Assembly (NCBI GenBank): GCA_041395945.1
Contig: JAWKZN010000001.1
Location: 372,001 to 436,000 of the forward strand
Length of the DNA: 64,000 nt
Source of the DNA: Pseudomonadales bacterium
GTDB taxonomy: Bacteria; Pseudomonadota; Gammaproteobacteria; Pseudomonadales; Azotimanducaceae
Reading direction: 5' to 3'
Shown here: positions 9,036 through 16,540 of the stretch, piece after piece
Layout of the letters: each line of letters begins with the position of its first letter
Numbering within the stretch: the stretch's first letter is position 1
The notes under the pieces: generated by a model
Told to the model about the DNA's origin: nothing
What the model saw: the letters and a program-made list of their open reading frames with translations, nothing else
Databases searched by the model: none
Position numbers and translations under genes: made by a program

Positions 9036-9058
9036 GGCCCTGCTGCAACAGCAGGGCC
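9036..9058. terminator. Perfect hairpin downstream of the GST gene
   Basis: GGCCCTGCTG (9036-9045) pairs perfectly with CAGCAGGGCC (9049-9058) around a 3-nt CAA loop. It lies about 80 nt past the stop of the minus-strand GST gene at 9135. There is no T tract after it on either strand, so it may be an RNA 3'-end or processing signal rather than a standard intrinsic terminator. Confidence 0.4.
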
Positions 9059-9134
9059 GGTAGATTCCGGACAGACCGGCAACCGCCTGGATGTGGTCTG
9101 AAAACGGCGCGGAATCTCACAGACCTTTGCGGAA

Positions 9135-9746
9135 TCAGGCCTTTGCGCTGGGCCGGGATTTCATGCGCTCGAACCAGGCTGTGATGTTCTTATTTTCGGG
9201 GTTCAGGGGTTGTCCCACATTGGCGCCAAAGCCGAGGAAACAGAAAAGCAGGATGTCTGCGAGACCGAGCTTCCCACCGAGAATGAACTGCTTGCCCTGC
9301 AGCTGACCGTCGAGCCATTTCAGGCGATCCTGGGCCATCGCCTTGAGGCCGTCCGCGGCTTCGGGGCGACAGAGGATGCGATCCCTGAACAGCTCCAGAC
9401 CCTGGGAGAAGCGGAATCCGTTGGCCAGGGGCTCGCAGATTCCGAGGTCCACCCGGCGAGTCCACATGCGATCCGTGGCGCGAGCGACGGGCGTGCTGCC
9501 GAGCAGTCGATCACCCGGGGCAGTCTCATCGAGATACTCGCAGATGGCGGTAACCTCGGAGATCACGGTGCCGTCGTCGAGTTCCAGGCACGGTGACTGA
9601 CCGGTGGGATTCTTTTTCAGGTACTCGGGCTTGCGGTTCTCGCCACCCATCAGATCGATCTCGACCTTGTCCAGGGTAATCCCGCGCTCTGCGGCAAACA
9701 TGCGGACAACCTGGGGGTTCGGTCCCATCGAGTTATAAAATTTCAT
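9135..9746 (-). CDS. Glutathione S-transferase family protein
   Basis: A 203-residue cytoplasmic GST. The N-terminal thioredoxin-like domain runs MKFYNSMGPNPQVVRMFAAE to about residue 80, with the cis-Pro region GQSPCLELDDG and the glutathione-gamma-Glu contact stretch ISEVTAICEYLDE. The all-alpha C-terminal domain includes the GGKLGLADILLFCF N-capping segment. AGGAGA lies a few bases before the ATG. The next minus-strand gene upstream is a GloA-type glyoxalase, another glutathione enzyme, 130 nt away, so the two could share a transcript. The substrate is not predictable. Confidence 0.9.
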   Translation of the reverse strand: MKFYNSMGPNPQVVRMFAAERGITLDKVEIDLMGGENRKPEYLKKNPTGQSPCLELDDGTVISEVTAICEYLDETAPGDRLLGSTPVARATDRMWTRRVDLGICEPLANGFRFSQGLELFRDRILCRPEAADGLKAMAQDRLKWLDGQLQGKQFILGGKLGLADILLFCFLGFGANVGQPLNPENKNITAWFERMKSRPSAKA

Positions 9747-9876
9747 GCGCGTCTCCTGTCGATTGAGATTGGTAACTTGGATCAGTAGTTCGGATCAGCG
9801 AACGCGTAAGCCGGGTGCAGATCGCCGATGAACAGCTCGGCTATTCTAGGGACCCTGGTGGTTTCACACCATCGAC

Positions 9877-10293
9877 CTACCATTCACCGGTATTGGGCAT
9901 ATCACGCCAGGGTGCCTGTGCAGGCAGCGGATCGCCTTCCTGCAGCAGCTCCACGGACACACCGTCCGGTGATCGCACAAATGCCATATGTCCGTCCCGT
10001 GGTGGCCGATTGATGGTCACGCCATGGTCCTGGAGTTTTTTGCACAGCGCGTAGATATCGTCGACTTCGTAGGCCAGATGGCCGAAGTTACGTCCACCGC
10101 TGAGCGTCTCCGGATCCCAGTTATAGGTGAGTTCCACCTGAGCAGATTCGTCCCCCGGAGCCGCAAGGAATACCAGGGTAAAGCGTCCGGCCTTGCTCTC
10201 GTGGCGTCGCTGTTCCTCCAGACCCAGGAGATTGAAAAAAGCGACGGTGGCATCGATGTCGGTGACCCGGATCATGGTATGCAGGTATTTCAT
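9877..10293 (-). CDS. gloA: Lactoylglutathione lyase (glyoxalase I)
   Basis: A 138-residue VOC-fold enzyme that would convert the methylglyoxal-glutathione hemithioacetal to S-lactoylglutathione. Metal ligands fall at the positions of the bacterial Ni-type enzyme: His5 (MKYLHTMIRV), Glu54 (AQVELTYN), His72 (NFGHLAYEVDD) and Glu115 (VSVELLQEG). The start at 10293 was chosen because the family begins exactly here; the open frame runs 42 codons further upstream with unrelated sequence. It shares strand with the GST at 9135. No glyoxalase II was seen in the window. Confidence 0.9.
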   Translation of the reverse strand: MKYLHTMIRVTDIDATVAFFNLLGLEEQRRHESKAGRFTLVFLAAPGDESAQVELTYNWDPETLSGGRNFGHLAYEVDDIYALCKKLQDHGVTINRPPRDGHMAFVRSPDGVSVELLQEGDPLPAQAPWRDMPNTGEW

Positions 10294-10372
10294 TTGTGGT
10301 ATCCGATGGATCCTTCGAACGGAGACTACAGATGGGCGCTCACCGGGGGAAATCCGGGTCGGAAATCCGAGC

Positions 10373-10402
10373 AAAAAAAACCCCGCCTTGTCAGGCGGGG
10401 TT
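10373..10402 (-). terminator. Strong intrinsic terminator, minus strand
   Basis: Read on the minus strand, AACCCCGCC pairs with GGCGGGGTT over 9 bp (10394-10402 with 10379-10387) around a 6-nt loop, followed directly by eight T residues (10380-10373). It must end a minus-strand transcript arriving from the right. The only candidate source is the small frame at 10454-10612 or a non-coding RNA from the same interval. Confidence 0.9.
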
Positions 10403-10453
10403 GGCCATCTGGTCATCACAAGGTCTATGGAGAGTCAGATTGGTGGCGATATT

Positions 10454-10612
10454 TCAGAGCGTGACAAACGACATCAGGGACACTGCCAGCGTAAAGAAAG
10501 CACCGAGGAGTAGAGCACTTTCGGCTCCGCTCAGCTGGTCGCTCGACTCATCGACCCGGCCGGAGACGCCGGTTCCAGGAGAGGTTTGCGCGATGGATCG
10601 TCCGAGACTCAT
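10454..10612 (-). CDS. Possible small single-pass membrane protein
   Basis: A 52-residue frame starting MSLGRSIAQTSPG with a polar N-terminal half and a hydrophobic C-terminal segment (ALLLGAFFTLAVSLMSFVTL) that would form one tail-anchored helix. AAGG sits about 6 nt before the ATG. Support comes mainly from the strong minus-strand terminator 50 nt past its stop, which shows that something is transcribed here. No family is recognised. The alternative is a short non-coding RNA using the same terminator. Confidence 0.4.
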   Translation of the reverse strand: MSLGRSIAQTSPGTGVSGRVDESSDQLSGAESALLLGAFFTLAVSLMSFVTL

Positions 10613-10767
10613 GTCAGCCTTCAACACCACTACCAATACCCGACCGATGCTATGCCTGGACTCTGCAAACAGGACGGATCAATTCTGGAAGCAATATGGA
10701 TGGCAGTGGTCTAATGGCGCAGAGCCGGATTCAGCAGGGTCCGGACAGGTTTTCAAAGAGGATAGCC

Positions 10768-12081
10768 ATGGCGGATACACGAATTCTGGTACGTTTCCGG
10801 GGCCTGGCGGCAGCGGGGGTCGCGCTGGCGGGCCTGAGCCTGGTATTGACAGGCTGTGTCACAAACCCCGTTACCGGTGCCCAGGAAGTCGGCTTTGTCA
10901 GCACGGCCCAACAGATCAGTGTGGGAGAGCAGCAGTATCGACCCGCCCAGCAGATGCAGGGCGGGCTCTACACGGTGGATCCGGCACTGACAGCTTATGT
11001 GTCCGAGGTGGGCGGGCGCCTCGCGCGGTATTCGAACATCAACCTGCCCTACGAGTTTGTGGTTCTGAACAACTCGGTGCCCAATGCCTGGGCACTGCCC
11101 GGCGGCAAGCTCGCCATCAATCGCGGCCTGCTGATGGAACTGCGCAATGAGGCTGAACTGGCAGCGGTGCTCGGTCATGAGATCGTGCATGCGGCGGCGC
11201 GACACGGCGCAAAACAGATGGAGCGCAGCATACTGCTGCAGGGGGCGCTGGTAGTGACAGCGGTCACCGCCGAAGGAACACCGGTTGCGGATTCGGTCAT
11301 GCAGGGTGCCCAGATGGCGGCCAATCTGGTGAATCTGAAATACGGCCGGGATGCGGAGCGTGAGGCCGACTACTACGGTACCCGGATGCTCGCTCAGGCC
11401 GGCTACGATCCCAATGCTGCAGTGACCCTGCAGGAAACCTTTCTGAAACTCTCCCAGGAGAGTGGCTCACCGGCGGCGGCGGGTATGTTTTCGAGCCATC
11501 CGCCCTCTGCAGAGCGGGTTGCTAATAACCGCGGTCTGGTTGAGACCCTGCGTCGGGAAGGTTTCACCGGCGGTGAATACCGCTCCCAGGAATACCAGTC
11601 GGCCACGAGCCGGTTGCGCAGGGATGCGCCCGCCTACAAGGCGCACGACGAGGCACGCAAGGCCATGCTCGAGGGCAACCTGGACAAGGCGCTTGAACTG
11701 GTGGGCGGCGCGATCGAGCTGCAGAATGCGGAGCCGGGTTTTCATGGGTTGCGGGGTGAGATCAGGCTCCGTCAGAAAAACTGGGCTGATGCCAGAATCA
11801 ATTTTGATCGCGCCATCGAACGCAATAACGCCTACTACGCCTATTACCTGGGACGCGGGATGGCGCGGGCGGCCGGGGGTGAGAGGGGGTTGGCGAAAGC
11901 GGATCTGGAGTCATCGATCGAACTGCTGCCGACAACGATTGCCTATCTGGAACTTGGCAAGATCGCCGAAGCGGAAGGTAATCTCGAAACGGCCGCCCGC
12001 TACTACGAAGCCGCAGGCCAGTCGTCTGGTGCGGTGGGCGAGGAAGCGCGGGCGCGACTCGCGAGGCTGTATCGTCGTTAG
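10768..12081 (+). CDS. M48-family metallopeptidase lipoprotein with TPR tail (BepA/LoiP-like)
   Basis: A 437-residue envelope zinc protease, probably for outer-membrane protein quality control. It begins MADTRILVRF with a lipoprotein signal ending LSLVLTGC (Cys30 lipidated). The catalytic motif is H137-E-I-V-H141, with the third ligand Glu199 in DAEREADYYG. SHPPSAERV is the usual M48 C-terminal motif. From about residue 305 it carries TPR-like repeats (KAMLEGNLDKALELVGGAIE, then NWADARINFDRAIERNNAYY), as in BepA. The ATG at 10768 has GAGG at good spacing; the frame opens 72 nt earlier without a signal peptide. Its neighbours do not suggest an operon. Confidence 0.92.
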   Translation: MADTRILVRFRGLAAAGVALAGLSLVLTGCVTNPVTGAQEVGFVSTAQQISVGEQQYRPAQQMQGGLYTVDPALTAYVSEVGGRLARYSNINLPYEFVVLNNSVPNAWALPGGKLAINRGLLMELRNEAELAAVLGHEIVHAAARHGAKQMERSILLQGALVVTAVTAEGTPVADSVMQGAQMAANLVNLKYGRDAEREADYYGTRMLAQAGYDPNAAVTLQETFLKLSQESGSPAAAGMFSSHPPSAERVANNRGLVETLRREGFTGGEYRSQEYQSATSRLRRDAPAYKAHDEARKAMLEGNLDKALELVGGAIELQNAEPGFHGLRGEIRLRQKNWADARINFDRAIERNNAYYAYYLGRGMARAAGGERGLAKADLESSIELLPTTIAYLELGKIAEAEGNLETAARYYEAAGQSSGAVGEEARARLARLYRR

Positions 12082-12110
12082 CCGTCGCTGTTCTGCCGAC
12101 CCGCGACGCC

Positions 12111-12686
12111 CTAGCGACGCTTCTGTATGCCGGCCGTGAGCACCAGCCGCATCGCTTCCTCAACACCGATCGGCAGTTCGGTGACCCGCGCTCTTGGCAC
12201 CAGCAGGGTATAGCCGCCGATCATGTAGCTCATCGGCAGGTAGACGGCGATCCGCTCGATCGGATCCTCGATCAGCCGGTCCAGTTTCGGGTCGTGGTCG
12301 GTGACGAAGCCGATCAGCCGGCTGCCCTCGCCCATGTCCACACTCACCACTTTGGAGTCTCCGGGTGCAGGTGGTGTGCTGAAGAAATCGGTGAAGTCGC
12401 TGATCGCGCGATAGATGGTTTTGAACAGAGGAATCCGCTGCAGCCAGCTCTCCACATAATCCCAGAAGTTGCGGATCGGCAGCAGTCCGACGAGCAGACC
12501 GCAGAGGTAAATGAAGGAGACACCCAGCAGCAGACCGAGCCCCGGCAGGTAATAGTCGGCAGGTAGAACGAGCAGAAACAGCGTGTGCAGCATGGCTTCC
12601 GTGCCGGTGGCCAGCCACACGATCACCCAGACGGTGACCACCAGCGGAAGCACCACGCCGAGACCGCGCAGAAAGGTTCTGGTCAT
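12111..12686 (-). CDS. DUF502 family membrane protein
   Basis: A 191-residue inner-membrane protein with two N-terminal hydrophobic helices (about residues 5-27 and 48-69) and a cytoplasmic-type soluble domain. Family marks are GLGVVLPLVVTVWVIVWL, the RIPLFKTIYRAISDF segment, MGEGSRLIGFVTD and VYLPMSYMIGGYTLLVP. The function of DUF502 is not established. It starts 6 nt after the stop of the hydrolase at 12693, so the two are very likely cotranscribed. Confidence 0.9.
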   Translation of the reverse strand: MTRTFLRGLGVVLPLVVTVWVIVWLATGTEAMLHTLFLLVLPADYYLPGLGLLLGVSFIYLCGLLVGLLPIRNFWDYVESWLQRIPLFKTIYRAISDFTDFFSTPPAPGDSKVVSVDMGEGSRLIGFVTDHDPKLDRLIEDPIERIAVYLPMSYMIGGYTLLVPRARVTELPIGVEEAMRLVLTAGIQKRR

Positions 12687-12692
12687 ACGTGC

Positions 12693-13694
12693 TTACCGGC
12701 TCTGCGGGATATTCCGTCTCGGGGAGACGGGGAGATGTTCGCGCAACCAGTCCATTTCCATAGCCAGAGCGGCCTGATAACCCTCACCCCGGTAGATGTC
12801 GTAGTGGGTGCCCGGCAGGGTTTCGTAACGGGTGGTGACACGGTCTTTGATCGACAGATAAAGGGCCTCACCATTGCGCTTGATGTCGAACAGTTCCTCA
12901 TTGGCAGCATCGATGATGAGGGTTGCCGCGGTGAGGCTCTCGCGACTCGGGAAGGGATCGTAGCGCACAAACTCGGGCCAGTCCGGACTGCCACGCAGTC
13001 CTTCCATCGCGCTGTCACTTCCTGGAAAGGGCGGAACCTCGCCGCGGCTGCGCGCGGTACGCCAGCGATTCAAGCTGTCCGCCGAGAGTGGGCTCTGCGG
13101 ATTCCGGGAGTCCAGCCCTGCCTGGGGATTGACACTGCCGATCTGAGTGATGAGCACCTTGAAGCCTGGCAGGCTGGCCGCGGTGGCCAGGGCCAGTCCG
13201 CCGCCGAGGCTGCTGCCCCATATCGCCAGGCGCCCGGTATCGACATTCTGATCACCCAGCAGGTAGTAGTAAGCGGCACGGATATCCTCCAGCTGGTCGA
13301 GCGGGTCGACAATTTCCCGGATTTCCTGAACCCGCAGCACGTATTCGGTGAGGTCGCCCTGGGGCCGGGCACCGGTACGCACCAGTTTGCCATCGCTATC
13401 GCCCCAGCCGCGGTAGTCGAAGGTGAGGACGACGTATCCCAGCTGGGCGAACTGGGGCGCGTAGGCCTGATTCAGGTGGGACCTGAGTCCACCCCAGCCG
13501 TGTACCAGCAGGATGGCAGGTCGCTTTTCGTCTGCAGCCAGCCCTTCCGGTTTCCAGAGGTTTCCGGCGAGCCGGGTACCGTCGCTCCAGATTGTTATCG
13601 GCTCATTGCGGGGCTCACCCTGCGCCGCTTCTGCGCCTGCGACACCGCTCTGAGTGGCGAGCAGCAGGGTAAGTATGAACTGTCGCATGTGCAT
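12693..13694 (-). CDS. Secreted alpha/beta-hydrolase (dienelactone hydrolase/peptidase-like)
   Basis: A 333-residue exported hydrolase. A signal peptide (MHMRQFILTLLLATQSGVAG, cleaved near AEA) is followed by a canonical fold: oxyanion motif LLVHGWGG, nucleophile elbow GSSLGGG, acid in LIIDAANEELF and catalytic His in LPGTHYDIY. Several ATGs are possible; 13694 was chosen because GGAGA lies 7-8 nt upstream and the signal peptide starts there. The ester or amide substrate is unknown. It is first in a likely two-gene unit with the DUF502 protein. A TGGTATATAC extended -10-like element lies at about 13745-13754 on the minus strand. Confidence 0.88.
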   Translation of the reverse strand: MHMRQFILTLLLATQSGVAGAEAAQGEPRNEPITIWSDGTRLAGNLWKPEGLAADEKRPAILLVHGWGGLRSHLNQAYAPQFAQLGYVVLTFDYRGWGDSDGKLVRTGARPQGDLTEYVLRVQEIREIVDPLDQLEDIRAAYYYLLGDQNVDTGRLAIWGSSLGGGLALATAASLPGFKVLITQIGSVNPQAGLDSRNPQSPLSADSLNRWRTARSRGEVPPFPGSDSAMEGLRGSPDWPEFVRYDPFPSRESLTAATLIIDAANEELFDIKRNGEALYLSIKDRVTTRYETLPGTHYDIYRGEGYQAALAMEMDWLREHLPVSPRRNIPQSR

Positions 13695-13799
13695 GGCTGT
13701 GTCTCCATTGGCTGACATTGACCGCAACTTCTGTTGGCAGACTCGTATATACCAGACCTCTGCGTATTACACCGCATTCCTGCGCTGCAGTTCTGCTCC

Positions 13800-14489
13800 T
13801 CAGCGCTGTACCCAGCCACCCGAGAAGGGAATAGCCTGACCGATGAAGAAATCGCTTTCCTCGCTCGCCAGAAACAGAGCAAACAACGCATCCTCTCTGG
13901 CGGTAGCCAGTCTGCCGAGTGGCACCTGTCGCTTCAAAGAGGCCTGAAAGCGTTCGTTTTCACGTAATGAAGGCGGATAGTAAACGGGGTTTTCCACGTA
14001 GTTCTGGGCGATCAGGTTGATCTGGATGTTGTCCGGTGCGACCTCTACCCCCACTGACTGCACGTAGCCCACCTGTGCAGCCCGTGCTGCGCTGTAAGCA
14101 GCCACCGTTTTCAGTCCGCGCAGTGCGGTCGCGCTGCCATAGACCACGATCTTTCCGGCCTTTCGCGCGCGCATCTGCGGCAGGACCGACCGGGTCAGAC
14201 GATGCAGCGGATGTACCATCACATCGAAGGTTCTGGACCAGCTTCTGTCGTCGAGATCGGTCACCGGAATTCCGCTGAAATTCTCAGAGGCCAGATTGGC
14301 AATGAGCACATCAATGCGACCGGTCTCATCGATGAGCGATTCGCAGGCACCCGGGAGGGTCAGATCCCGATTGTCGCAGATGACGTCGGCGCCCTGCTCG
14401 CGAAACAACTCAGCCGTCGCCGGGCCCATGTAGTCGTCCGCCTGGGTGATCAGGACACGGCGTCCGTCCAGCCGCTGTGATTTGCTCAT
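13800..14489 (-). CDS. Probable halohydrin dehalogenase (SDR-fold)
   Basis: A 229-residue SDR-like protein that lacks the NAD(P) glycine motif TGxxxGxG. At that place it has T15-QADD-Y20-M-G22, which fits the T-x4-(F/Y)-x-G halide-pocket motif of halohydrin dehalogenases. The catalytic triad is Ser119, Tyr132 and Arg136, spaced S-x12-Y-x3-R, with Arg replacing the usual SDR Lys. The region after it (INLIAQNYVENPVYYPPS) resembles the PNY-x-YFYP loop of HheC. Such enzymes turn vicinal haloalcohols into epoxides and open epoxides with small anions without any nicotinamide cofactor. It is divergent from a GST 74 nt away, a sensible partner for epoxide or halide detoxification. The alternative is a degenerate SDR, but four coincident motif features argue against that. 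Confidence 0.8.
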   Translation of the reverse strand: MSKSQRLDGRRVLITQADDYMGPATAELFREQGADVICDNRDLTLPGACESLIDETGRIDVLIANLASENFSGIPVTDLDDRSWSRTFDVMVHPLHRLTRSVLPQMRARKAGKIVVYGSATALRGLKTVAAYSAARAAQVGYVQSVGVEVAPDNIQINLIAQNYVENPVYYPPSLRENERFQASLKRQVPLGRLATAREDALFALFLASEESDFFIGQAIPFSGGWVQR

Positions 14490-14563
14490 CCTTACGCCCT
14501 CGAGTCAAAACCCATGAATTGGGATAAGGTACCCGATGCGTGCCTGTGAAGGGAGTCCGAGCA

Positions 14564-15358
14564 TTGATCACCCTGTATGACCATCCACTGTCCCCCTACG
14601 GGCAGAAGGTAAAAATTGCCCTCGCTGAGAAAGGCGTTGAGTTTGAGGCTGTGCAGCCCGGCGCGATCGGCAGTGGCCAGACCCGGGGTCCGTTCGCCGA
14701 GGTCAGTCCGCGCGGCGAAGTGCCTGTGCTGGTGGATGACGCGACCGCCGTGTTCGACTCGACGGTGATTCTGGAGTACATCGAGGAGCGCTGGCCGGAG
14801 CCTGCGCTGTTACCGGCCGCACCGGCGGAACGTGCGCGGGTGCGCATGCTCGAAGATGCGATGGACACACACTTCGAGGCGATCACCTGGGGGCTGTCGG
14901 AGGTACGCAATTTCGGCCGTGGCGGGGGAGCGGTAGCGCAGCGTCTGGAGTCGGCGGCCCGGGATCAGCTCGCCGGCTGGTATCGCTGGCTGACAAAACA
15001 ACTTGGCACACGGACCTGGTTCAATGGCACTCAGTTCGGCTGGGGCGACCTCTGCGTGGTGCCGTTTCTCAATGGCGCTGTGGGGTTCGGACACCCCGTG
15101 GAGGGCAGTCTGGCGCAATGGCTCGAGCGTGCCAATGGTCGGGCCAGCGTGGCGGCCTGTGTGGCAGCGGCTCGCGCCGTGGCCATGGACTCATCCGGCG
15201 CCAGTCTGACTGCAGTGCGCCAGGCGCTGGAGCAGGGATTGTTCAAGCGGGAGTATCGGGATCACCGGCTCGAGTGGATGATCAAGAGCGGTGGACTGGA
15301 GGTTGTTGCAAGCGGGATGACAGCAGGTAATATCCGCTTCATCGCACCATTTGGCTGA
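14564..15358 (+). CDS. Glutathione S-transferase, TTG start
   Basis: A 264-residue GST-like protein: thioredoxin-type N-domain (ITLYDHPLSPYGQKVKIALA, GEVPVLVDDATAVFDSTVIL, EYIEERWP) and helical C-domain with FGWGDLCVVPFLNGAV. No ATG opens the frame. The TTG at 14564 has AAGGGAG about 8 nt upstream and puts the family start at residue 1, so I prefer it over the GTG at 14540. The C-terminal 50 residues (from about 215) extend beyond a minimal GST. It is divergently transcribed from the probable halohydrin dehalogenase and may use its epoxide products, which is inference from position. Confidence 0.85.
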   Translation: MITLYDHPLSPYGQKVKIALAEKGVEFEAVQPGAIGSGQTRGPFAEVSPRGEVPVLVDDATAVFDSTVILEYIEERWPEPALLPAAPAERARVRMLEDAMDTHFEAITWGLSEVRNFGRGGGAVAQRLESAARDQLAGWYRWLTKQLGTRTWFNGTQFGWGDLCVVPFLNGAVGFGHPVEGSLAQWLERANGRASVAACVAAARAVAMDSSGASLTAVRQALEQGLFKREYRDHRLEWMIKSGGLEVVASGMTAGNIRFIAPFG

Positions 15359-15370
15359 GTTCCTTATTCC

Positions 15371-15457
15371 GCTGCAGGCTCTTTGTATGCGCTGAAGGCT
15401 CTTTGTATGCGCTGAAGGCTCTTTGTATGCGCTGAAGGCTCTTTATATTCGCTGAAG
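15371..15457. repeat. 20-bp tandem repeat in the leader of the next gene
   Basis: Four units of GCTGAAGGCTCTTTGTATGC at 15371, 15391, 15411 and 15431, plus a 7-10 bp fifth copy. Unit 1 has one change (GCTGCAGG) and unit 4 has TATATTC at its end. The array ends about 20 nt before the start codon at 15479, so it occupies the 5' untranslated region or promoter of the secreted protein gene. Confidence 0.95.
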
Positions 15458-15478
15458 GCTCCTCCAGAGAATGTGTTC

Positions 15479-15874
15479 ATGAAAACAGCTGTCGCGTTGG
15501 TTTTTACACTGGTTGTGGCGATGGGTGGGTGGTCCGGCAGCGGCTGGGCGGCCGAGCCGGTATCAGCCGCCCAGAATGGGGAGCGTCCGGCCTGGCTCGA
15601 CGAGGAAGTGGTAGGCGCCGCCATCCGCATCGGCATGGATGAATCCCAGCAGGTGCAGTTCCGGGAATCCGTCACCCTTTTTCTCCAGTCCTTCGGGCAG
15701 GAAGTCGAGAAACTTGTGCGCAGAGGGGTACCCAATCTGGAGAACCAGGTACGACGCAAGCGTAAGTCCCTGACCCGGGAAATGGATGAACGGATGGCAG
15801 GCTTCCTCAGCGCCGAGCAGATGCCGCGCTACGAGACCTACCGGGATCTGCTGCTATCCAGACTCAAGCGTTGA
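15479..15874 (+). CDS. Small exported helical protein (Spy/CpxP-like)
   Basis: A 131-residue protein with a clear signal peptide (MKTAVALVFTLVVAMGGWSG, cleaved after SGWAA) and a mature part of about 105 residues that looks all-helical and highly charged: SQQVQFRESVTLFLQSFGQE, RRKRKSLTREMDERMAGFL, then LSAEQMPRYETYRDLL. The LSAEQ segment and helical periodicity recall Spy/CpxP periplasmic chaperones, but length and motif match are too weak for a firm call. Four 20-bp repeats sit just upstream. It converges on the methyltransferase at 15909. Confidence 0.7.
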   Translation: MKTAVALVFTLVVAMGGWSGSGWAAEPVSAAQNGERPAWLDEEVVGAAIRIGMDESQQVQFRESVTLFLQSFGQEVEKLVRRGVPNLENQVRRKRKSLTREMDERMAGFLSAEQMPRYETYRDLLLSRLKR

Positions 15875-15908
15875 GCGGTCCGCGGTGGAGCGCGTTCCCG
15901 CGCGCCGT

Positions 15909-16526
15909 TCAGACGGGTCGCCGGGCGACGCCGTGTGACATGTAGGCGGCCCAGCGGGGTCCGGGTTGATAGCCGGACTCGAGCTCGGGGAGCTGGAATC
16001 CCGCATCCTGAATCAGCCGGTCCGCCTCACGGGTCAGGTGGCAGCCTCCGCCAATGATCTTCCACAAAGGCTCGATACGACGCTGCCAGCTTCGTACATT
16101 GCCATCCGGTGCCAGACCGTGTTCCACGAAGTAGAAGTTGCCGCCTGGTTTCAGCACCCGATGCATTTCCCGTAGCGCTCTGTAGACATTTGGAATTGAG
16201 CAAAGGGTCCAGGTGCACACGATGCTGTCGAACCGGGCGTCGTCTGCCGGTATCTCTTCGCCGGAGATCTGCAGGATCTCGACATCCGGCCTGATTCGGC
16301 CTGCGCGCGCCCGGGCACGCTCGGTCAATGCTGCCGCCGGATCCAGTCCGGTGATGGAGCGAACATCGTCGCCGTAGTGAGAGAGATTCAGGCCACTGCC
16401 GATACCGATCTCCAGCACATCGCCGCTGGCTCTGGGCACGTAACGTGCGCGCAGTTCGGTCATGGGCGGCTGGGAGCAGGCGAGATCGATCAGCTTTGGC
16501 AACACATGGTTTTCGTAGAGGCCCAT
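15909..16526 (-). CDS. Class I SAM-dependent methyltransferase
   Basis: A 205-residue cytoplasmic methyltransferase. Motif I is DVLEIGIGSGLNLSHYG, an acidic residue after GLDP ends strand 2, motif post-I is ISGEEIPADDARFDSIV, and HRVLKPGGNFYFVEHG is motif III. This is the UbiE/menaquinone-type subfamily related to thiol or phospholipid methyltransferases (METTL7-like); the acceptor is unknown. It starts 14 nt after the amidohydrolase stop, so it is probably second in that operon. Confidence 0.9.
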   Translation of the reverse strand: MGLYENHVLPKLIDLACSQPPMTELRARYVPRASGDVLEIGIGSGLNLSHYGDDVRSITGLDPAAALTERARARAGRIRPDVEILQISGEEIPADDARFDSIVCTWTLCSIPNVYRALREMHRVLKPGGNFYFVEHGLAPDGNVRSWQRRIEPLWKIIGGGCHLTREADRLIQDAGFQLPELESGYQPGPRWAAYMSHGVARRPV

Positions 16527-16540
16527 TCTTTATTCCCGAT

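Noticed and set aside
15371..15457. Possible CRISPR array
   Set aside because: Copies are contiguous with no spacers between them, and no cas genes exist in the window; it is a simple tandem repeat. The same holds for the arrays at 3892, 48131 and 55371.
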